A program made the translations under genes and the position numbers. The notes under the pieces are model-generated. The model had not been told where the DNA came from. It was given only the letters and a program-made list of their open reading frames with translations, and ran no database searches. From Panulirus ornatus (taxonomy: Eukaryota > Arthropoda > Malacostraca > Decapoda > Palinuridae), in the NCBI RefSeq assembly GCF_036320965.1, contig NC_092225.1, positions 55,850,515-55,914,514 on the forward strand: a stretch of 64,000 nucleotides of DNA, in the 5' to 3' direction. Below are positions 34,758 to 45,373 of this stretch, in pieces. How positions within the stretch are numbered: position 1 is the first letter of the stretch; every line of letters begins with the position of its first letter.

Positions 34758-36487
34758 ATACATACATTAAATAATCTTACCAACCAGTCAACAATAGAGT
34801 CACCCCCTTTTTTAATAAATTCCACTGCAATACCATCCAAACCTGCTGCCTTGCCGGCTTTCATCTTCCACAAAGCTTTTACTACCTCCTCTCTGTTTAT
34901 CAAATCATTTTCCCTAACCCTCTCACTTTGCACACCACCTCGACCAAAACACCCTATATCAGCTACTCTATCATCAAACACATTCAACAAACCTTCAAAA
35001 TACTCACTCCATCTCCTTCTCACATCACCACTACTTGTTATCACCTCCCGATTAGCCCCCTTCACTGAAGTTCCCATTTGCTCCCTTGTCATACGCACTT
35101 TATTTTCCTCTTTCCAAAACATCTTTTTATTCTCCCTAAAATTTAATGATACTCTCTCACCCCAACTCTCATTTCCCCTCTTTTTCACGTCTTGCACCTT
35201 TCTCTTGACCTCCTGTCTCTTTCTTTTATACATCTCCACTCATTTGCATTCTTTCCCTGCAAAAATCGTCCAAATGCCTCTCTCTTCTCTTTCACTAGTA
35301 ATCTTACTTCTTCATCCCACCACTCACTACCCTTTCTAATCAACCCACCTCCCACGCTTCTCATGCCACAAGCATCTTTTGCGCAAGCCATCAATGCTTC
35401 CCTAAATACATCCTATTCCTCCCCGACTCCCCTTACGTCCTTTGTTCTCACCTTTTTCCATTCTGTACTCAGTCTCTCCTGGTACTTCCTCACACAAGTC
35501 TCCTTCCCAAGCTCACTTACTCTCACCACTCTCTTCATCCCAACATTCTCTCTTCTTTTCTGAAAACTTCTACAAATCTTCACCTTCGCCTCCACAAGAT
35601 AATGATCAGACATCCCTCCAGTTGCACCTCTCAGCACATTAACATCCAAAAGTCTCTCTTTCGCACGCCTATCAATTAACACGTAATACAATAACACTCT
35701 CTGGCCATCTCTCCTACTTACATACGTATACTTATGTATACCTCGCTTTTTAAACCAGGTATTCCCAATCACCAGTCCTTTTTCAGCACATAAATCTACA
35801 AGCTCTTCACCATTTCCATTTACAACACTGAACACCCCATGTATACCAATTATTCCCTCTACTGCCACATTACTCACCTTTGCATTCAAATCACCCATCA
35901 CTATAACCCGGTCTTGTGCATCAAAACCACTAACACACTCATTCAGCTGCTCCCAAAACACTTGCCTCTCATGATCTTTCTTCTCATGCCCAGGTGCATA
36001 TGCACCAATAATCACCCATCTCTCTCCATCCACTTTCAGTTTTACCCATATCAATCTAGAATTTACTTTCTTACACTCTATCACATACTCCCACAGCTCC
36101 TGTTTCAGGAGTAGTGCTACTCCTTCCCTTGCTCTTGTCCTCTCACTGACCCCTGACTTTACTTCCAAGACAATCCCAAGCCACTCTTCCCCTTTACCCT
36201 TGAGCTTCGTTTCACTCAGAGCCAAAACATCCAGGTTCCTTTCCTCAAACATACTATCTCTCCTTTTTTCTCATCTTGGTTACATCCACACACATTTAGA
36301 CACCCCAATCTGAGCCTTCGAGGAGGATGAGCACTCCCCGCGTGACTCCTTCTGTTTCCCCTTTTAGAAAGTCAAAATACAAGGAGGGGAGGGTTTCTGG
36401 TCCCCCACTCCCGTCTCCTTTAGTCGCCTTCTACGACACGTGAGGAATGCGTGGGAAGTATTCTTTCTCCCCCATCCCCAGGGATAA
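34758..36487 (-). mobile_element. 5' half of the near full-length RTE-like element, unit B
   Basis: Counterpart of the 5' half of 22696-26011: 5' UTR, endonuclease at 36252-35413 (same LLYYVLIDRR substitution), then linker and RT start at 35239-34758. The junction to the neighbouring copy lies at gatactcatacatac, where both contributors share the bases actc. Confidence 0.87.
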
Positions 36488-36601
36488 TAATAAAGTACTT
36501 AATTCCATTGGAGGACTTCCTAATTTCCCTCTTGATCATTCTATTACCATATCAGAAAAGACTGTAAAATTTACCCCTACACCAAGCAAGCTATACATAG
36601 T

Positions 36602-37187
36602 AGCTGATAGCCAGCCATCAACCAGGGAGGTATATTACTGGAACTATCTGCCCGGGTATTGGAATGGTTAGTGACAGCTGCATAATGAGCCACACTTCAG
36701 TGGTTGACAAGCAGCACTCCTTTGACCCAAGTATGTCTTTTCTTTATGCCTCATGCACAGTGGACTGCTGGCATTCTGTCTACAAACATACAATCTCTTC
36801 TTATTACACATAATAACACTTAATACAACACAACCCATTTTTTGCAACTCTTGATTTTCCTTGGGTGAAAGCCATGCGCTAGCCTTGCTCATAGCAGAAG
36901 CAATAGTTAGAAGCAGAATCTATAAACATCAGACCAGAGCACTAGATAGGAGTGGGCAAGAGTATTAGCTGAGAGCATTAGGTAGACAAAGTAGGTTGGA
37001 ACATTTCCCAGGAACTTTAGGTAGGAGCCTCTGAAAACACCATGCTAGAGTTGCCCTCTGCCAGTGGTCCGTTAAAGGTGAGGCACTTAAAGATAAGGGC
37101 TTCAATGGAATTCAACAGTTATGGAGACGCTTTTGCCATTCACAACCCATTGAGGGAATTCCCAAAGGAAACCAGCATCAGAGATAT
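36602..37187. repeat. Dispersed repeat D, unit B/C border
   Basis: Closely matches 26125-26710 and lies in the same position relative to the eIF3c short exon. Confidence 0.75.
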
Positions 37188-37288
37188 AGAAAGAGATATA
37201 GATATACTGTGTAAGCTACCTTTACTCATGCTACCATAGTTTACATGTCAGCAATTACAGTATAACTAAAAACCAAGATGAAACTCAC

Positions 37289-37363
37289 TTCAAGGTTGAT
37301 ATGCTGATGAAAAGGAAGCTGTTTCTCTTGCTTCTCTTGTTCTGTTGTGCGCTCATACTGCCG
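37289..37363 (-). CDS. eIF3c: eIF3c internal exon, short exon of unit C (25 codons)
   Basis: Same borders as in A and B but 75 nt, coding RQYERTTEQEKQEKQ and then LPFHQHINLE. The QQI before PFHQ is reduced to L by a 6-nt in-frame deletion. Animals generally keep 27 residues in this segment, so this copy departs from the family length although the frame is kept. Its RQY start is read from cggcagtat. Confidence 0.83.
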
Positions 37364-37773
37364 CTGCATAAAGATAGGAGCTTTAGACCTTAGAAATGCT
37401 ACTTTCTTTGTATATAAAATCCAAATATAGTCAGTATCATATATGACATCAGAGGTCAGGAGAACGAAAGTATTGCTCATCATCTAAAGTGCACCCATCC
37501 CTCACTTTAAGTTGGGGGTTATATTCCACAAAAACCTAAAAGAAATAGATAATGCATATAGCAAACCAATAAACACACAGAAAAATGATATAAATGCACA
37601 GCTTCGTGGTCTGATTGGTGGATTCTTCCATTAATTTCACATTATGTAGCTTCTGACATCAAAAAACTTATCTAGCCATCCTTTACTTGCTTGAAATGGC
37701 TCAGGTTCAGCTACAATGTCTTACTTCAATAAACAATCATAAATCTTCAGAGCTTCAATCTGAACTGAAGGTT

Positions 37774-38530
37774 ACTAAGGTTGCTTTTCTTCTCTCCCTT
37801 ATCCTCTAAGTGTACAGATAGTTACTCCATCTTCTCAATAAATGGATTTCTAACCCTTGAAGATACCTTGGCAGACAGTGGAGTAGAGTGGACCACAGTA
37901 CTCCAAATTTTCTGTGCATTTTCTTATGCTGTAGGATGTGAGCATTCCCAAGTGATGACACTTCCTCAATTGCATCAGTGTGTCATAAGATTTCTTGCCT
38001 TATTTCTAAGGTTAGACAGGTTCTCTACCATTTAACTGATAATTCTGGGGGTAAGGGATGCTGCTGCTGGATGAGTGGACACCATATAACAAATATAAAC
38101 ACAGTACAATGCAGGAAAATCGCATTAGCAGGTATACCTAAATTGCATGAGGAGCACATATCTGTACACAATGGTGGTATCTGTGAGCCTGACTCAATGG
38201 CAGGAACATGGCATGCTCCACCCAGGACCCACACTAACTCCACATGCCAACCCTCATTGAAGTTTTGGTGCACTTTCTACTGTGCGAACACTTCCTCACC
38301 AGCATCAGCATATTGTAAAATTTCTAGCTTCATTTCAAAGGTCAAAGGAGTTCTCTTTGATTTAACTGCTGGCCCTTGGGTAGTAGAAGTTGTTGATGTC
38401 TGCACGAAAATCCCATTAGCAGGTATACCCAAAGCACACACACACAATGGTGGTTGCTGCAAAAATGACCTGTTGGGAGGTATGCGGCATGCTCCATCCA
38501 GGACCCATGCTTAGTTCACCCACCAACCCT
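37774..38530 (-). pseudogene. pogo/Tigger-like transposase relic, unit C
   Basis: Third copy of the intron relic, with the KRTPLTFEMKLEILQYADAG segment at about 38346-38280 and the same decay. Confidence 0.65.
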
Positions 38531-38742
38531 TAGGTGCACTTTCTAAAGAACTAACCTGAATAGTAGCAAATTTTGGCTGCATAAAGAGAGGTACTGGTAA
38601 AAGTAAGTTCCTTGCTTAACACAAAATTGCATATAAAGGTCCCACATAAATCAAAGACAGGGTGTATTAACTTTTGTAAAAAAAAAACAACAACAACAAA
38701 TAAGCACAGTTAAAACAAAACTAGCTTCCTGACACCACTTAC

Positions 38743-38916
38743 CTGGGGCAGGAGACCCTGAGCTAGCAGTTCCTTGGCCCTGCCACCTGACTGAATGTCA
38801 AGTAGGGCATTATGTGCCTCCTTAATATTCCCATGGCGAAATGCACACAATCCTAGCTGAACCATTGTACGGTTATACAGAATTTGAGTGTGCAGATCCG
38901 AATGAAGAATTGTTTC
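38743..38916 (-). CDS. eIF3c: eIF3c internal exon, 174-nt exon of unit C (58 codons)
   Basis: Open, phase 0, with intact splice borders. Two amino-acid changes at the start separate it from A and [10 protein letters not shown] where A and B read ETIHHSDLP. The Pro before TQILYN is conserved in other animals, so the Pro-to-His change suggests relaxed constraint in unit C. The rest, [17 protein letters not shown] onward, is unchanged. Confidence 0.9.
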
Positions 38917-39157
38917 CTGTTAAATTAAATCTTTAATATTTTGTAAACTGTTCCCTGTTAAAAGACATATTTAACATTTTGTACATTGTTTCCTGTTAAA
39001 AGACATCTTTAATATTTTGTAATCAATAATCTTAATGATTATCATGGCAAATATCAAAACAAAGGAAGGTTTAAAGATTAACAATCTCCTCCAATGCAAA
39101 ACTTAATCCATCCCCTAAAGATGCTAAGTACTCATTACAATGTCTTGTAAGAAAAAG

Positions 39158-39463
39158 AGTTGATAGGGTTGTGCGGAGGAGGGTGGATGTGTTGGAAATG
39201 AAATGTGTGAGGACAATGCTATTTCATGTGTGCTGGGGTGGTGATGGGAATGGATGTAGGCAACAAGTATGAATGTGTACATCTGTATATATGTGCATGT
39301 CTATGTATCTGTTGAAATGTGTATGTATGTATATGTGCATTTATGGGCATTTATGTACATACATGAGTGTGTGTGGGTGGGTTGGGCCATTCATGACTCT
39401 TTCCTTGCACTACCTCGCTGACATGAAAGATGGCGATTAAGTACAATAAATACAAACACACAA
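39158..39463 (+). mobile_element. RTE-like relic with internal deletion, unit C
   Basis: Third copy of the relic at 19073-19378. Confidence 0.8.
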
Positions 39464-40796
39464 CAGGGGTGTGTGATGTCTACATGGTTGTTTAATTTGT
39501 TTATGGATGGGGTTGTTAGGGAGGTGAATGCAAGAGTTTTGGAAAGGGGGGTAAGTATGAAGTCTGTTGGGGATGAGAGAGCTTGGGAAGTGAGTCAGTT
39601 GTTGTTCGCTGATGATACAGTGCTGGTGGCTGATTCATGTGAGAAACTGCAGAAGCTGGTGACTGAGTTTGGTAAAGTGTGTGAAAGAAGGAAGTTAAGA
39701 GTAAATGTGAATAAGAGCAAGGTTATTATGTACAGTAGGGTTGAGGGTCAAGTCGATTGGGAGGTAAGTTTGAATGGAGAAAAACTGGAGGAAGTAAAGT
39801 GTTTAAGATATCTGGGAGTGGATCTGGAAGCAGATGGAACCATGGAAGCGGAAGTGAATCATAGGGTGGGGGAGGGGGCAAAGGTCCTGGGAGCCTTGAA
39901 GAATGTTTGGAAGTCGAGAACATTATCTCCAAAAGCAAAAATGGCTATGTTTAAAGGAATAGTGGTTCCAACAATGGTGTATGGGTGCGAAGCGTGGGTT
40001 ATGGATAGAGTTGTGCGCAGGAGGGTGGATGTGCTGGAAATGAGATGTCTGAGGACAATATGTGGTGTGAGGTGGTTTGATCGAGTAAGTAATGTAAGGG
40101 TAAGAGAGATGTGTGGAAAAAAAAAGACTGTGGTCGAGAGAGCAGAAGAGGGTGTTTTGAAATGGTTTGGGCACATGGAGAAAATGAGTGAGGAAAGATT
40201 GACCAAGAGGATATATGTGTCGGAGGTGGAGGGAACGAGGAGAAGTGGAAGACCATACTGGAGGCGGAAAGATGGAGTGAAAAAGATTCTGAGTGATTGG
40301 GGCCTGAACATGCAGGAGGGTGAAAGGCAGGCAAGGAATAGAGTGAATTGGATCGATGTGGTATACCGGGGTCGACGTGTTGTCAATGGATTGAACCAGG
40401 GCATGTGAAGCGTCTGGGGTAAACCATGGAAAGTTGTGTGGGGCCTGGATGTGGAAAGGGAGCTGTGGTTTCGGGTATTATTACATGACAGCTAGAGACT
40501 GAGTGTGAACATATGGGGCCTTTGCTGTCTTTTCCTAGCACTACCTCGCACACATGAGGGGGGAGGGGGATGTTATTCCATGTATGGTGAGGTGGCGATG
40601 GGAATAAATAAAGGCAGACAGTATGAATTATGTACATGTCTGTGTGTGTATATATATGCGTACATTGAGATGTATAGGTATGTATATTTGCGTGTGTGGA
40701 CGTGTATGTATATACATGTGTATGGGTGTGGGTTGGGCCATTTCTTTCGTCTGTTTCCTTGTGCTACCTCGCAAATGCGAGAGACAGCGAAAAAAA
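39464..40796 (+). mobile_element. RTE-like retrotransposon, 5'-truncated, unit C
   Basis: The open frame 39473-40408 (311 codons) has the same motifs as the A and B copies, with private changes (VIMYSR, DLEADGT, GKKKTV). The long 3' UTR has a 20-bp shortening near 40638, and its end reads ttgtgctacctcgcaaatgc followed by gagagacagcg, then a short A run and (TA)n. Confidence 0.92.
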
Positions 40797-40811
40797 TATA
40801 TATATATATAT

Positions 40812-40932
40812 CTTTTTCTTTTCTTTCATTCTATTCGCCATTTCCCGCGTTAGCAAGGTAGCGTTAAGAACAGAGGACTGGGCCTCTGAGGGAATATCCT
40901 CACCTGGCCTCGTTCTCTGTTCCTTCTTTTGG

Positions 40933-40973
<41 letters not shown>

Positions 40974-41075
40974 GAGAGGGGAGGATTTCCAGCCCCCCGC
41001 TCCCTCCCCTTTTAGTCGCCTTCTACGACACGCAGGGAATACGTGGGAAGTATTCTTTCTCCCCTATCCCCAGGG

Positions 41076-41081
<6 letters not shown>
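40812..41081 (-). mobile_element. Non-autonomous RTE-derived element (both RTE ends, no ORF)
   Basis: In sense (minus) direction it starts attatccctggggatagggg and matches the RTE 5' UTR seen at 44226-44350 for about 110-150 bp (agaatacttcccacgtattc, gtgtcgtagaa.gcgact). It then carries a middle segment able to form a hairpin (ggaacagag with ctctgttc). It ends with cgctaccttgctaacgcggg, resembling the RTE 3' terminal block. A long A run (plus strand, about 40936-40971) splits the copy internally. No coding capacity. It appears to be an internally deleted, SINE-like passenger of the RTE family. Confidence 0.82.

Positions 41082-41140
<59 letters not shown>
41077..41140. repeat. (AT)n microsatellite
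   Basis: About 60 bp of AT repeats lying between the 5' end of the non-autonomous element and the 3' tail of the next minus-strand RTE copy. Confidence 0.92.
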
Positions 41141-41144
<4 letters not shown>

Positions 41145-43010
41145 TTTTATTTATTATACTTTGTCGCTGTCTCCCGCGTTTGCGAGGTAGCGCAAGGAAA
41201 CAGACGAAAGAAATGGCCCAACCCCCCCCCATACACATGTATATACATACGTCCACACACGCAAATATACATACCTACACAGCTTTCCATGGTTTACCCC
41301 AGACGCTTCACATGCCTTGATTCAATCCACTGACAGCACGTCAACCCCTGTATACCACATCGCTCCAATTCACTCTATTCCTTGCCCTCCTTTCACCCTC
41401 CTGCATGTTCAGGCCCCGATCACACAAAATCCTTTTCACTCCATCTTTCCACCTCCAATTTGGTCTCCCTCTTCTCCTCGTTCCCTCCACCTCCGACACA
41501 TATATCCTCTTGGTCAATCTTTCCTCACTCATTCTCTCCATGTGCCCAAACCATTTCAAAACACCCTCTTCTGCTCTCTCAACCACGCTCTTTTTATTTC
41601 CACACATCTCTCTTACCCTTACGTTACTTACTCGATCAAACCACCTCACACCACACATTGTCCTCAAACATCTCATTTCCAGCACATCCATCCTCCTGCG
41701 CACAACTCTATCCATAGCCCACGCCTTGCAACCATACAACATTGTTGGAACCACTATTCCTTCAAACATACCCATTTTTGCTTTCCGAGATAATGTTCTC
41801 GACTTCCACACATTTTTCAAGGCTCCCAAAATTTTCGCCCCCTCCCCCACCCTATGATCCACTTCCGCTTCCATGGTTCCATCCGCTGACAGATCCACTC
41901 CCAGATATCTAAAACACTTCACTTCCTCCAGTTTTTCTCCATTCAAACTCACCTCCCAGTTGACTTGACCCTCAACCCTACTGTACCTAATAACCTTGCT
42001 CTTATTCACATTTACTCTTAACTTTCTTCTTCCACACACTTTACCAAACTCCGTCACCAGCTTCTGCAGTTTCTCACATGAATCCGCCACCAGCGCTGTA
42101 TCATCAGCGAACAACAACTGACTCACTTCCCAAGCTCTCTCATCCCCAACAGACTTCATACTTGCCCCTCTTTCCAAGACTCTTGCATTTACCTCCCTAA
42201 CAACCCCATCCATAAACAAATTAAACAACCATGGAGACATCACACACCCCTGCCGCAAACCTACATTCACTGAGAACCAATCACTTTCCTCTCTTCCTAC
42301 ACGTACACATGCCTTACATCCTCGATAAAAACTTTTCACTGCTTCTAACAACTTGCCTCCCACACCATATATTCTTAATACCTTCCACAGAGCATCTCTA
42401 TCAACTCTATCATATGCCTTCTCCAGATCCATAAATGCTACATACAAATCCATTTGCTTTTCTAAGTATTTCTCACATACATTCTTCAAAGCAAACACCT
42501 GATCCACACATCCTCTACCACTTCTGAAACCACACTGCTCTTCCCCAATCTGATGCTCTGTACCTGCCTTCACCCTCTCAATCAATACCCTCCCATATAA
42601 TTTACCAGGAATACTCAACAAACTTATACCTCTGTAATTTGAGCACTCACTCTTATCCCCTTTGCCTTTGTACAATGGCACTATGCACGCATTCCGCCAA
42701 TCCTCAGGCACCTCACCATGAGTCATACATACATTAAATAACCTTACCAACCAGTCAACAATACAGTCACCCCCTTTTTTAATAAATTCCACTGCAATAC
42801 CATCCAAACCTGCTGCCTTGCCGGCTTTCATCTTCCGCAAAGCTTTTACTACCTCTTCTCTGTTTACCAAATCATTTTCCCTAACCCTCTCACTTTGCAC
42901 ACCACCTCGACCCAAACACCCTATATCTGCCACTCTGTCATCAGACACATTCAACAAACCTTCAAAATACTCATTCCATCTCCTTCTCACATCACCACTA
43001 CTTGTTATCA

Positions 43011-43012
<2 letters not shown>
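41140..43012 (-). mobile_element. Young RTE-like retrotransposon, 5'-truncated
   Basis: The 3' tail is at 41140-41160 (sense: gcgacaaagtataataaataaa), followed by the short-form 3' UTR up to about 41340 and one long uninterrupted frame. The 5' end is cut just before ITSSGD at a (TA)n tract. It shares markers (VSDDRVADIGCLGRGG, GCKAWAMD, DLSADGT) with the copies at 43056-44128 and 44226-46463, so all three come from the same recent source. Confidence 0.93.
41341..43011 (-). CDS. RTE-like reverse transcriptase, 556 codons open
   Basis: The longest intact frame in the window. By residue: AGLDGIAVEFIKKG about 67-80, NYRGISLLS 125-133, FMDLEKAYDRV 193-203 with the motif A catalytic Asp at 195, RQGCVMSPWLF 253-263, FADD 301-304, NVNKSKV 334-340 and the KCFRYLGVDL primer-grip region 365-374. 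The C-terminal region follows: YGCKAW 426-431, GHMERM 489-494 and GRPNWRWKD 515-523, a pattern common to RTE/BovB-type proteins. It stops at VVYRG, 14 codons earlier than older copies. The endonuclease is missing because of 5' truncation, so the first Met is not a real start. Role: copies element RNA into DNA at nicked chromosomal targets. Autonomous activity is unlikely. Confidence 0.92.

Positions 43013-43055
<43 letters not shown>
43013..43055. repeat. (TA)n microsatellite
   Basis: About 40 bp of TA separates the truncated 5' end of one minus RTE copy from the T-run (A tail) of the next. Confidence 0.92.
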
Positions 43056-43069
<14 letters not shown>

Positions 43070-44128
43070 ATACTTTGTCGCTGTCTCCCGCGTTTGCGAG
43101 GTAGCGCAAGGAAACAGACGAAAGAAAGGGCCAAACCCCCCCATACACATGTACATACACACGTCCACACACGCAAATATACATACCTACACAGCTTTCC
43201 ATGGTTTACCCCGGACGCTTCACATGCCTTGATTCAATCCACTGACAGCACGTCAACCCCTGTATACCACATCGCTCCAATTCACTCTATTCCTTGCCCT
43301 CCTTTCACCCTCCTGCATGTTCAGGCCCCGATCACACAAAATCCTTTTCACTCCATCTTTCCACCTCCAATTTGGTCTCCCTCTTCTCCTCGTTCCCTCC
43401 ACCTCCGACACATATATCCTCTTGGTCAATCTTTCCTCACTCATTCTCTCCATGTGCCCAAACCATTTCAAAACACCCTCTTCTGCTCTCTCAACCACGC
43501 TCTTTTTATTTCCACACATCTCTCTTACCCTTACGTTACTTACTCGATCAAACCACCTCACACCACACATTGTCCTCAAACATCTCATTTCCAGCACATC
43601 CATCCTCCTGCGCACAACTCTATCCATAGCCCACGCCTTGCAACCATACAACATTGTTGGAACCACTATTCCTTCAAACATACCCATTTTTGCTTTCCGG
43701 GATAATGTTCTCGACTTCCACACATTTTTCAAGGCTCCCAAAATTTTCGCCCCCTCCCCCACCCTATGATCCACTTCCGCTTCCATGGTTCCATCCGCTG
43801 ACAGATCCACTCCCAGATATCTAAAACACTTCACTTCCTCCAGTTTTTCTCCATTCAAACTCACCTCCCAATTGACTTGACCCTCAACCCTACTGTACCT
43901 AATAACCTTGCTCTTATTCACATTTACTCTTAACTTTCTTCTTCCACACACTTTACCAAACTCCGCCACCAGCTTCTGCAGTTTCTCACATGAATCCGCC
44001 ACCAGCGCTGTATCATCAGCGAACAACAACTGACTCACTTCCCAAGCTCTCTCATCCCCAACAGACTTCATACTTGCCCCTCTTTCCAAAACTCTTGCAT
44101 TTACCTCCCTAACAACCCCATCCATAAA
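43056..44128 (-). mobile_element. RTE-like 3' half; probable partner of an inverted 5' half
   Basis: T-run, then short-form 3' UTR, then coding sequence from 43253 up to LFMDGVV at about 44128 with LLFADDTALVADS, GCKAWAMD and GRPNWRWKDGVKR. Nearly identical to the matching part of 41140-43012. Its upstream limit (within tttatggatgg) lies five bases from where the oppositely oriented copy 44226-46463 ends, so the two halves together make one complete element. The open frame extends by chance to 44386 through flanking DNA; only the part up to about 44128 is retrotransposon protein. Confidence 0.9.
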
Positions 44129-44176
44129 TAAAGCTAAAAGTTTGTTTTCTAAATTGTTTCTTACATTTTTCATATG

Positions 44177-44219
<43 letters not shown>

Positions 44220-44225
44220 GTATAT
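44129..44225. repeat. Filler with (TA)n(TG)n(TA)n
   Basis: About 97 bp between the two RTE halves: taaagctaaaagtttgtttt, then an alternating TA/TG/TA microsatellite. Origin unknown. Confidence 0.8.
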
Positions 44226-44347
44226 TGTCCCTGGGGATAGGGGTGAAAGAATACTTCCCACGTATTCCTCGCGTGTCGTAGAAAGCGACTAGAGGGGACG
44301 GGAGCGGGGGGCCGGAAATCCTCCCCTCCTTGTATTAACTTTCTAAA

Positions 44348-45367
44348 ATGGGAAACAGAAGAAGGAGTCACGCGGGGAGTGCTCATCCTCCTCGAAGGCT
44401 CAGAGTGGGGTGCCTAAATGTGTGTGGATGTAACCAAGATGTGAAAAAAGGAGAGATAGGTAGTATGTTTGAGGAAAGGAACCTGGATGTTTTGGCTCTG
44501 AGTGAAACGAAGCTCAAGGGTAAAGGGGAAGAGTGGTTTGGAAATGTCTGGGGAGTGAAGTCAGGGGTTAGTGAGAGGACAAGAGCAAGGGAAGGAGTAG
44601 CAATACTCCTGAAACAGGAGTTGTGGGAGTATGTGATAGAATGTAAGAAAGTAAATTCTCGATTAATATGGGTAAAATTGAAAGTTGATGGAGAGAGGTG
44701 GGTGATTATTGGTGCATATGCACCTGGGCATGAGAAGAAAGATCATGAGAGGCAAGTGTTTTGGGAGCAGCTAAATGAGTGTGTTAGCGGTTTTGATGCA
44801 CGAGACCGGGTTATAGTGATGGGTGATTTGAATGCAAAGGTGAGTAATGTGGCAGTTGAGGGAATAATTGGTATGCATGGGGTGTTCGGTGTTGTAAATG
44901 GAAATGGTGAAGAGCTTGTAGATTTATGTGCTGGAAAAGGACTGATGATTGGGAATACCTGGTTTAAAAAGCGAGATATACATAAGTATACTTATGTAAG
45001 TAGGAGAGATGGCCAGAGAGCGTTATTGGATTACGTGTTAATTGACAGGCGTGCGAAAGAGAGACTTTTGGATGTCAATGTGCTGAGAGGTGCAACTGGA
45101 GGGATGTCTGATCATTCTCTTGTGGAGGCTAAGGTGAAGATTAGTATGGGTTTTCAGAAAAGAGGAGTGAATGTTGGGGTGAAGAAGGTGGTGAGAGTAA
45201 GTGAGCTTGGGAAGGAGACCTGTGTGAAGAGGTATCAGGAGAGACTGTGTACAGAATGGAAAAAGGTGAGAACAATGGAAGTAAGGGGAGTGGGGGAGGA
45301 ATGGGATGTATTTAGGGAATCAGTGATGGATTGCGCAAAAGATGCTTGTGGCATGAGAAGAGTGTGA
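44348..45367 (+). CDS. RTE-like APE-type endonuclease domain (339 codons)
   Basis: The start ATG at 44348 follows the 5' UTR and is the first in frame. Residues: a basic start (RRRSHAG), LNVCG with Asn24, LSETKL with the metal-binding Glu53, IIGAYAP 120-126, GDLNA with Asp160 and Asn162, DYVLIDRR about 228-235, and SDHSLVEAKV with the final Asp255-His256. All expected catalytic residues of the exonuclease/endonuclease/phosphatase fold are present. This domain nicks the target site for target-primed reverse transcription. The frame ends at a TGA (RRV stop) where other copies read GGA in RRVGGG, so the stop is a point mutation separating it from the RT rather than a natural end. Confidence 0.92.
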   Translation: MGNRRRSHAGSAHPPRRLRVGCLNVCGCNQDVKKGEIGSMFEERNLDVLALSETKLKGKGEEWFGNVWGVKSGVSERTRAREGVAILLKQELWEYVIECKKVNSRLIWVKLKVDGERWVIIGAYAPGHEKKDHERQVFWEQLNECVSGFDARDRVIVMGDLNAKVSNVAVEGIIGMHGVFGVVNGNGEELVDLCAGKGLMIGNTWFKKRDIHKYTYVSRRDGQRALLDYVLIDRRAKERLLDVNVLRGATGGMSDHSLVEAKVKISMGFQKRGVNVGVKKVVRVSELGKETCVKRYQERLCTEWKKVRTMEVRGVGEEWDVFRESVMDCAKDACGMRRV

Positions 45368-45373
45368 GGTGGG

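Larger units (their letters stand above)
26524..37000. repeat. Segmental duplication unit B (about 10.5 kb)
   Basis: Same order of parts as unit A. The extra length comes from an added RTE fragment at 30345-31147 and from a different RTE copy that replaces the 3' half of the minus element (33031-34757). Confidence 0.93.
37001..40796. repeat. Segmental duplication unit C (partial, about 3.8 kb)
   Basis: Starts acatttcccaggaacttt and runs collinear with A and B through both eIF3c exons, the Tigger-like relic and the first two RTE pieces. It then leaves the shared order at about 40796, where a non-autonomous element follows. Confidence 0.92.

Noticed and set aside
42818..43705. Long open frames opposite the RTE coding strand (for example 295 codons here, 181 codons at 20319-19774)
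   Set aside because: They are antisense shadows of the RTE ORF, rich in Pro/Ser/His/Leu, and recur wherever an RTE copy lies; no motif of their own.
43253..44386. 377-codon minus frame as one protein
   Set aside because: Its first part is antisense 5' UTR of the neighbouring copy plus TA/TG filler; only the part below about 44128 is RT.
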